Below are positions 58,561 through 64,000 of a stretch of 64,000 bases of DNA, piece by piece; positions within the stretch are counted from its first letter, which is position 1, and each line of letters starts with the position of its first letter. The DNA lies in contig CAJUKV010000002.1 in assembly GCA_910587305.1 (NCBI GenBank), positions 62,001-126,000 on the forward strand, in the 5' to 3' direction. The notes under the pieces are model-generated. The model saw only the letters and a program-made list of their open reading frames with translations. It was not told where the DNA came from and searched no databases. Source of the stretch: an uncultured Lachnospiraceae bacterium. GTDB taxonomy: Bacteria > Bacillota > Clostridia > Lachnospirales > Lachnospiraceae. Made by a program: the position numbers and the translations under genes.

Positions 58561-58599
58561 ATATAACCCCTTCCGGAGCATATCCGAAAGGGGTTATAT
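58561..58599 (+). terminator. Strong hairpin after the LysM gene
   Basis: ATATAACCCCTTCCGG pairs with CCGAAAGGGGTTATAT (one mismatch) around AGCATAT. It lacks a long T run but is very stable. Confidence 0.65.
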
Positions 58600-58859
58600 C
58601 CGTTTCCCGCCTGTTTTTAAATTTTGTTTGTTCGATTAGAATGATATTAATGCTGATGTATTCAAAAATCAGAATATTTTCAGAGTGACTTTTTGTAACT
58701 CAAATTATGTATTATATGCAAATTGCAGCCGGGGGATATTGTGGAAGTAATTCCAACAAATGAGGAAATAATAAAATACTATTGAATTATTTGTTAATAA
58801 TATTCTTTTATTAGAATATACGACAGAAGAAATTGTTGAGCTGCCTGCCTTTCCATGCT

Positions 58860-59267
58860 TTAGAACTTTATGTCTTCTTTTATAACCTTATTCAAGGTTT
58901 TCTTATCTTTAGAATACTTGATGTAAAGCATCACTTCCCGCAGGTTCGAGTGGAATTCGTTGATTTCATCATCTGACATCTCCCTTGGGGCAATCAGGTT
59001 CACATAGTAGTCTGGCGTATGCTCTAAAATTACGCTGTCAGTGTTGGAATACATTTCTTTTAGGGAAAGCGGTGCGTCCTTCATTGCCTGTCTGTGGGCA
59101 CTGGCCGCCTCGCTGACCTGGTGGGATAGCCGGAGAAAATCATAAACCCCATTCTTGACCGGAAGGGCATAATGAATTTCCGTCTGATTTTCGATTCCCA
59201 TGATACAATATGCCGTGCTGCCGTCCGTCATTGCATACAGCAGCTTCAGCACATCCCGATATTTCTG
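58860..59267 (-). pseudogene. Rpn-family nuclease/transposase remnant
   Basis: The readable piece KYRDVLKLLYAMTDG, then GIENQTEIHYALPVKN, and NLREVMLYIKYSKDKK at the end match the C-terminal half of Rpn-family (PD-(D/E)XK) proteins common in Lachnospiraceae. The N-terminal catalytic part is absent. About 30 residues between HRQAMKD and APLSLKEMYS are also missing compared with the typical family layout as I remember it. No ribosome site precedes a start; the frame opens at about 59267 right after the neighbouring gene's stop. It is best viewed as a decayed fragment. Confidence 0.6.
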
Positions 59268-59288
59268 CTCTGGAACATTTCCTTGTAT

Positions 59289-59585
59289 TTAAATTTTCAC
59301 GGCAAGGTTTTTGGGCATGACGGATAACATTTTTTTCATTTCCGTATGGACGTCCGTTTTCCTGCGGCCCTGTTCTTTGGTCTGGGCCTCTTTGGCTTCG
59401 CTGCGTGAGAGCTCGGTGCGGGCTTTGCTGCGTTTGCTTTCCTTGTCCAAGGTTTCCATGTTCTGGCTTTGAATCATCATTTTGGTCTGATAGACGCCTT
59501 TTTTAATCTGTTTTTCTTCCTGTTTTCTGCGTTCAACCTTGCTTAGCTGCGACTGTTGAAATTCTCTGATATTTCCAATTCCCAT
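59289..59585 (-). CDS. Small charged hypothetical protein (98 aa)
   Basis: A 98-residue protein rich in Lys, Glu, Gln and Arg (REFQQSQLSKVERRKQEEKQ and SKARTELSRSEAKEAQTKEQ), probably alpha-helical and partly coiled coil, with no membrane segment or cysteine. A good GGGGAT site lies 5 bases before the ATG. It lies just upstream of the Rpn remnant on the same strand. No family is recognised. Confidence 0.5.
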   Translation of the reverse strand: MGIGNIREFQQSQLSKVERRKQEEKQIKKGVYQTKMMIQSQNMETLDKESKRSKARTELSRSEAKEAQTKEQGRRKTDVHTEMKKMLSVMPKNLAVKI

Positions 59586-59663
59586 ATGAATCCCCTTTCC
59601 ATAAAGTTATTTCTTAACAGTTCCTAATCTGCAAATTTCGAACCGAAGGCACAAAGTTGTGTG

Positions 59664-59703
59664 TAAAAAATTGCCCGGCTGAAAATTATATCGGCCGGGC
59701 AGT
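59664..59703 (-). terminator. Intrinsic terminator of nrdDG
   Basis: On the minus strand, TGCCCGGC and GCCGGGCA form the stem around a 14-base loop, followed by ATTTTTTAC. It lies 80 bases after the nrdG stop. Confidence 0.85.
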
Positions 59704-59780
59704 TTATTTTTTAACAGGGATGAAACCAAATGATAGTTTTATGGCGTCAAATAGGAAAAAACTGCAATCAAAAACAGAAG

Positions 59781-60293
59781 CTATAAAATCAACTGAGGAC
59801 ACCCTTCCTTTTGGAGCTGCAAAAGCCGCTGATTTGAACTTCCCCGGAACTTTAGACTGATATCGTGCAGCTCCTGAACAAATTCCCCATCTACTAAAAT
59901 ATCGATATAGCTTAAAAATTCATCCGTCGATTCACAATGGGCGCGTCCCGCAGGGTTTAACAAATCGGGTTCATAAGTGTAGCCGGTGTAACACCAGACA
60001 TTTTTTTGGGGAAAGCGCTCTTTCAACTGACGAAGCAGGGGAAGGAGGGCGCGCTGATTCACCGGTTCCATGGGTTCGCCGCCTAAAAGAGTCAGCCCGC
60101 TTATATATTTCGGCTCAAGGGATTTCAGAATTTCCCGGATGGTTTCCTGTGTGAAATCTTTTCCGTAATTGAAATCCCATGTCATTTCATTAAAACATCC
60201 CCTGCACCTGTGAGTGCATCCGGAGACAAAAAGGCTGGTTCGAACCCCTAAGCCGTTTGAAATATCGTAGTATTTGATGCTTGCATATTTCAT
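59781..60293 (-). CDS. nrdG: Anaerobic ribonucleotide reductase activating enzyme
   Basis: Radical-SAM activase that makes the glycyl radical on NrdD. It has the cluster motif CTHRCRGC (CxxxCxxC), then WDFNYGKDFTQ, GLTLLGGEP and WCYTGYTYE. At 170 residues it has the normal NrdG size. The ATG at 60293 has AGGTGGG 8 bases upstream; an in-frame ATG at 60386 lies further up without a site. It follows nrdD by 130 bases, a gap that holds a hairpin. Confidence 0.95.
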   Translation of the reverse strand: MKYASIKYYDISNGLGVRTSLFVSGCTHRCRGCFNEMTWDFNYGKDFTQETIREILKSLEPKYISGLTLLGGEPMEPVNQRALLPLLRQLKERFPQKNVWCYTGYTYEPDLLNPAGRAHCESTDEFLSYIDILVDGEFVQELHDISLKFRGSSNQRLLQLQKEGCPQLIL

Positions 60294-60330
60294 AAAATTT
60301 CCCACCTTTATTTCCGCGAGCAATGAGCCA

Positions 60331-60354
60331 AACGGCTGCCTAAAGCCAGCCGTT
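60331..60354 (-). other. Hairpin between nrdD and nrdG
   Basis: AACGGCTG and CAGCCGTT form an 8-bp stem around an 8-base loop. The T run needed for a terminator is absent, so an mRNA-stability role is possible. Confidence 0.4.
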
Positions 60355-60423
60355 GGTTGACTTAGATGTTTGTCAAATGCCCGCAAAAGCCGGATACATT
60401 GCGGCCTGCTGAAGCTTTTCTGA

Positions 60424-62586
60424 CTACAGGTGCATCACCCGTTCCTTGATTTCCTGGGTGCGTCCCTGGTTCCAGAACTGGGTACCGATGTAGCCGCAGG
60501 TTCTCCTTGCCACGTTCATCTTGTCCTGATCCCGGTTTCCGCACTTAGGGCATTCCCAAATCAGTTTCCCGTGTTTATCTTCAATGATTCGGATTTCGCC
60601 GTCATACCCGCAATTCTGGCAGTAGTCGCTTTTGGTATTAAGCTCCGCGTACATAATGTGGTCGTAAATGTGCTGCATAACCGCAAGAACAGCCTCAATA
60701 TTGTTCTGCATGTTGGGCACTTCCACATAACTGATAGCGCCCCCGGGCGAGAGCTCCTGAAACTGGGCTTCAAAGGTAAGTTTATCAAAAGCGTTGATTG
60801 GCTCGGTCACATGAACGTGGTAACTGTTGGTAATATAATTCTTATCGGTCACGCCGGGAATACAGCCAAAGCGGTTTTGCAGGCATCTGGCAAATTTATA
60901 GGTGGTGGATTCCAAAGGAGTCCCATAAAGACTAAAGGAAATATTCGTCTGCTCCGCCCATTTTTTGCAGGTATCGTTTAAATGATTCATTACCTCTAAG
61001 GCAAAAGGAGTCGCCTCGGGGTCGGTGTGGGACTTGCCGGTCATGTAGCGGACGCACTCGCAAAGCCCTGCATATCCTAAGGAAATGGTGGAATATCCGC
61101 CATAAAGGAGTTTGTCAATGGTTTCTCCCTTTTTCAGACGGGCAAGAGCGCCGTTCTGCCACAAAATAGGCGCTACGTCGGAGGGCGTTCCCTTAAGTCG
61201 TTCATGGCGGCACATCAGGGCGCGTCTGCAAAGGTCAAGGCGTTCCTCCATAAGAAGCCAGAATTTTTCCATATCGCCGCCGCTGGAGCAGGCCACGTCC
61301 ACCAGATTAATCGTGACAACGCCCTGGTTAAATCGTCCATAAAATTTATAGTTGTCATTTTCATCCTTGTATACAGTTAGAAAAGAGCGGCATCCCATAC
61401 AGGGATAGCAGTTGCCATCCTTGAGCTTTTTGATAATTTTTTCCGAAATATAATCAGGCACCAGCCGCTTTGCGGTACAGCGCGCGGCTAAGCGGGTAAG
61501 CTCCCAATACCTGGAATCTTCGGAAATGTTATTTTCCTCCAATACATAAATCAGTTTGGGAAAAGCGGGGGTAATCGGAATGCCCTGCTCGTTTTTAACG
61601 CCCTCGATACGTTGAAGGAGCATTTCTTTTATGATTAAGGCAAGGTCGTCCCGAAGCCGGCCGTCGGGAACCTCGTTTAAATACATAAATACGGTGACAA
61701 AGGGCGCCTGGCCATTGGTGGTCATCAGGGTGATCACCTGATACTGAATCATCTGAACGCCCTGCTTGATTTCACGAAGCACCCGCATTTCCGCTATTTT
61801 GGAGACCAGCTCGTCGGTCACTTCCATCCCCTGTGAGGTAAGCTCCTCGCGCACTTCCTTTTGAAACTTTTCACGGCTCACCTGCACAAAAGGGGCTAAA
61901 TGGGACAAAGTGATACTCTGTCCGCCATACTGGGAGCTTGCAATCTGGGCGATGGCCTGGGTTGCAATATTGCAGGCGGTGGAAAAGCTGTGAGGGCGCT
62001 CAATCATGGTCTCGCTGATGATGGTGCCGTTTTGGAGCATGTCTTCCAAATTGACCAGACAGCAGTTGTGCATATGCTGGGCAAAATAATCCGCATCATG
62101 AAAATGAATGATGCCTTTTTCATGGGCGGAAACAATATCAAGCGGAAGGAGAAAACGCTTGGTGATATCCTTGCTGACCTCCCCTGCCATATAATCCCTC
62201 TGGACACTGTTGACGATAGGATTCTTGTTGGAATTTTCCTGAAGAACCTCCTCGTTGTTGCACTCTAAAAGGGAAAGGATCTGCTCGTCGGTGGAATTGG
62301 ATTTGCGCACAAGCTCTCTTTTATATCGGTAGGTAATATAGTTGGAAGCAAGCTTGTAGGTTTGCTGCTTCATGATCTCTTCTTCAACCATATCCTGAAT
62401 TTCTTCCACATTGGGACTGCGCTTCATCTTAGCGCACAGGGCCGTTACATTTTCAACAACCGTCTCGATCTGCTCGTTGGAAAGGCGGTCCCCCTCGTCC
62501 ACGCTGGCATTGGCCTTGCGCACGGCGTCCTCTATTTTAATGGCATCGAAGGCAACCTCCATGCCGCTTCGTTTAATAATATTCAT
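60424..62586 (-). CDS. nrdD: Anaerobic (class III) ribonucleoside-triphosphate reductase
   Basis: Reduces ribonucleoside triphosphates to deoxyribonucleotides under anaerobic conditions using a glycyl radical. The N-terminal ATP-cone (about residues 1-95) starts NIIKRSGMEVAFDAIKIEDA. The catalytic barrel has NCCLVNLEDM and CSSGGDMEKFW regions with the conserved cysteines. A zinc site is formed by CQNCGYDG and CPKCG near the C-terminus, and the glycyl-radical motif is RRTCGYIGTQFW. Length is 720 residues, normal for NrdD. The ATG at 62586 has AAAGGGG at a workable distance; other ATGs upstream lie too close to that site. Two NrdR boxes overlap its promoter. Confidence 0.96.
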   Translation of the reverse strand: MNIIKRSGMEVAFDAIKIEDAVRKANASVDEGDRLSNEQIETVVENVTALCAKMKRSPNVEEIQDMVEEEIMKQQTYKLASNYITYRYKRELVRKSNSTDEQILSLLECNNEEVLQENSNKNPIVNSVQRDYMAGEVSKDITKRFLLPLDIVSAHEKGIIHFHDADYFAQHMHNCCLVNLEDMLQNGTIISETMIERPHSFSTACNIATQAIAQIASSQYGGQSITLSHLAPFVQVSREKFQKEVREELTSQGMEVTDELVSKIAEMRVLREIKQGVQMIQYQVITLMTTNGQAPFVTVFMYLNEVPDGRLRDDLALIIKEMLLQRIEGVKNEQGIPITPAFPKLIYVLEENNISEDSRYWELTRLAARCTAKRLVPDYISEKIIKKLKDGNCYPCMGCRSFLTVYKDENDNYKFYGRFNQGVVTINLVDVACSSGGDMEKFWLLMEERLDLCRRALMCRHERLKGTPSDVAPILWQNGALARLKKGETIDKLLYGGYSTISLGYAGLCECVRYMTGKSHTDPEATPFALEVMNHLNDTCKKWAEQTNISFSLYGTPLESTTYKFARCLQNRFGCIPGVTDKNYITNSYHVHVTEPINAFDKLTFEAQFQELSPGGAISYVEVPNMQNNIEAVLAVMQHIYDHIMYAELNTKSDYCQNCGYDGEIRIIEDKHGKLIWECPKCGNRDQDKMNVARRTCGYIGTQFWNQGRTQEIKERVMHL

Positions 62587-62683
62587 ATGAATAACCATAC
62601 CCCTTTCTACCTGCAAATTTATGTCCTCAAGCAAAGGCTTATGATTGATAAAACCGGCCGATAGGCTGATTTTTCAACATTTC

Positions 62684-62730
62684 TTCCTATATATTGTATT
62701 GTGACATATTTTTAAGGCCATATTTAGTAT
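62684..62730 (-). promoter_or_regulatory. Tandem NrdR boxes
   Basis: Box 1 (62684-62699) has the core CTATATATTGT and box 2 (62715-62730) CCATATTTAGT, both near the consensus acaCwAtATaTwGtGt. Their starts are exactly 31 bases apart, the usual three-turn spacing for NrdR. Box 2 overlaps the -10 of the nrdD promoter. Confidence 0.75.
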
Positions 62731-62756
62731 TATAGCTGATGCCCGAAAATAATCAA
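62729..62756 (-). promoter_or_regulatory. Sigma-A promoter of nrdD
   Basis: On the minus strand, TTGATT (62756-62751), 16 bases and TATAAT (62734-62729). The transcription start would fall within NrdR box 2, fitting repression by steric block. Confidence 0.7.
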
Positions 62757-62784
62757 GTATTATATCTCAGATAAAAAATAAAAT

Positions 62785-63138
62785 GTAACTATTCGGCCTG
62801 TTGCGAGTTTGCCTTGGGCAAAGAGGCCGGATTCTTTTAAGCCTTTATGCGTTTTCACGGAATTTGTATTAAGTGCAAAGTCCTGGGCTGAACCAATGTC
62901 ATTAAGTTAACGGCTGCGGACGCCGGGAGGAAAACAAACGCTGCCTCGCTTCGCGAGTCCGCTTATTGTAAAAATTCTCCGTCGCCGCGCTCTCGCTCCG
63001 TAAAAAGCGTAGCGGACACCAGGTTCGTGAAGGACCTCACCAAGTGCCGACGCTTTTTAAGGGGCTCCTTGAGAATTTTATTTTCCTCCCGGCTGGTTTT
63101 GGCGCTAAACTTAATGACATTGTGGGCTGAACAGTTAC
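62785..63138 (+). repeat. Palindromic intergenic element, copy 2 (354 bp)
   Basis: Bounded by GTAACTATTCGGCC and GGGCTGAACAGTTAC. The core (about 62896-63121) repeats copy 1 at 7250-7486: the TGTCATTAAG ends, GCCGGGAGGAAAA and TTTTCCTCCCGGC arms, and the AAAAAGCGT/ACGCTTTTT centre. Two insertions account for the greater length: about 100 bases near the left end (62800-62885), and a CGCTTCGCGAGTCCGCTTATT-like stretch inside the left arm. No coding sequence. Confidence 0.7.
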
Positions 63139-63307
63139 AATAAAATATTATATAAATTACGGAGGGTAGATTTGTGCAAATATTTAAGGAAAGTTTATTA
63201 CCGTTATATAACTATAAAGATACTATATTTATATACATGATTTAAACGAAAATGAAATATCAATATGATAATTAAAAATATTCGAAAAAACAAAGGAGGA
63301 AACTTAA

Positions 63308-64000
63308 ATGTTACGGATTGCGGTGTGTGATGACGTTCCTGTTTTTGTGGAAAGGCTGGCGGAATATATTGAAATGTGGGCGGGGCTGCAGCATCTCAAT
63401 GTACAGATTAAAAGATTTACAAGCGGAGAAGAAGTTGTCTTTGCTCAGGAGGATACGGGGGACTTTGCGGCAGTATTTATGGATATTGCCCTTAGCGGGA
63501 TGAACGGTATGGAGGCCGTCGCCAAAATCAGGGAGAAAAACAGTTTGGTGAGTATTGTGTTTGTTACCCAGTATGAAGAGTATCTTAAACAGATAATAAG
63601 GATTTATCCCTGCCAGTATATCGATAAGCCCGCGTCACAGGAGAAAGTATTTGAAGCGATGGATAAAATCGCCAGGGAACATAAGCTTTCCTATGAAACA
63701 TATACATTAAAGTATAACAGGATGACGGCCAACATTGTACTGGAAGAGATCCTTTATTTCACCAGTGAAAAACGTAAGATAAAGGTCTTGCTGGAAAATG
63801 GGCAAAATTATTTCTTTTATAAAAAGTTAAATGAAGTGGAAAAAACATTGTCTTGTTATAACCATCAGTTTTTTCGGATTCATCAGTCATACCTGGTCAA
63901 TTTCAGACTGATAAAGGAGTATCATCCCGGCCACATTATTATGCATAACGGAGACAGACTGCCGGTCAGCCGTTTCAGACGGGAGAGCGTGAAACTTTTT
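63308..64000 (+). CDS. LytTR-type response regulator (3' end outside window)
   Basis: Reads MLRIAVCDDVPVFVERLAEY, a receiver with the DD pair, the phospho-acceptor in AAVFMDIALSGMNG and the conserved lysine in CQYIDKPAS. A LytTR DNA-binding domain begins near residue 145 (ANIVLEEILYFTSEKRKIKV, then FFRIHQSYLVNF). The family includes AgrA, VirR and ComE regulators, which control peptide-signal or virulence genes. AAAGGAGGA lies 7-8 bases before the ATG. The last codons and a kinase partner would lie beyond base 64000. Confidence 0.9.
   Translation, partial: MLRIAVCDDVPVFVERLAEYIEMWAGLQHLNVQIKRFTSGEEVVFAQEDTGDFAAVFMDIALSGMNGMEAVAKIREKNSLVSIVFVTQYEEYLKQIIRIYPCQYIDKPASQEKVFEAMDKIAREHKLSYETYTLKYNRMTANIVLEEILYFTSEKRKIKVLLENGQNYFFYKKLNEVEKTLSCYNHQFFRIHQSYLVNFRLIKEYHPGHIIMHNGDRLPVSRFRRESVKLF

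Noticed and set aside
59657..59860. Plus-strand frame over the nrdDG terminator and nrdG 3' end
   Set aside because: It runs through the terminator hairpin and antisense to nrdG, with no ribosome site.

Overview
The window reads as chromosome of an anaerobic, spore-forming, low-to-mid GC Firmicute, most likely Lachnospiraceae (Clostridium cluster XIVa). This is inferred from the class III anaerobic ribonucleotide reductase pair, a LysM/GH18 spore-cortex type enzyme, YesM/YesN two-component systems beside CUT1 sugar transporters, strong AGGAGG ribosome sites, and the gene families present. No rRNA, tRNA, CRISPR array, prophage or complete insertion sequence was seen.

Layout. 1-5.9 kb is the end of a surface-glycan cluster (GT4, GT2 and GT39-like glycosyltransferases, a membrane XRE regulator, pseB). 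6-9.4 kb holds an M19 dipeptidase and a deoB-deoC pair in which deoC is frameshifted. 9.6-12.1 kb has a LysM-GH18 enzyme, a small membrane protein and a secreted protein around six TTAAC repeats at exact 11-bp steps (PhoP/OmpR-like). 12.4-14.9 kb is a UDPGP-type uridylyltransferase and galE. 15.2-20.2 kb is a bacteriocin-immunity-type ABC transporter (FEG order) opposite a two-component system whose response regulator has lost its N-terminus. 20.3-23.3 kb has a hemolysin III protein and a large DUF1266 lipoprotein.

23.8-36.6 kb is one carbohydrate-sensing and uptake locus: YesM/YesN pair, solute-binding protein, two permeases, a GH172 (DUF2961) enzyme, a second paralogous solute-binding protein and a second YesM/YesN pair. 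38.9-53.6 kb is a long co-directional catabolic run: LplA-type binding protein, LacZ-type GH2, aldo/keto reductase, double-SIS isomerase, two LplB/LplC-type permeases, ROK kinase, three Gfo/Idh/MocA proteins and two sugar-isomerase-like TIM barrels. No transporter ATPase is present for either system, so a shared MsmX-type ATPase elsewhere is expected. The run ends in a self-regulated TetR gene. 55-59.6 kb contains small membrane proteins, methyltransferases, a frameshifted AraC regulator, a LysM protein and an Rpn-family remnant. 59.7-62.6 kb is nrdDG with tandem NrdR boxes, and the window ends inside a LytTR response regulator.

The most unusual feature is a family of about 80-bp leader modules (five copies at 6.0, 18.7, 23.3, 23.6 and 32.3 kb). 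Each has two hairpins and a GGGGGT ribosome site and ends directly at the ATG of an unrelated gene. Two other repeat families (a 237/354-bp palindromic element and a GC-rich hairpin repeat at 12-21 kb), plus a hairpin shared by both yesN genes, add to the non-coding structure.
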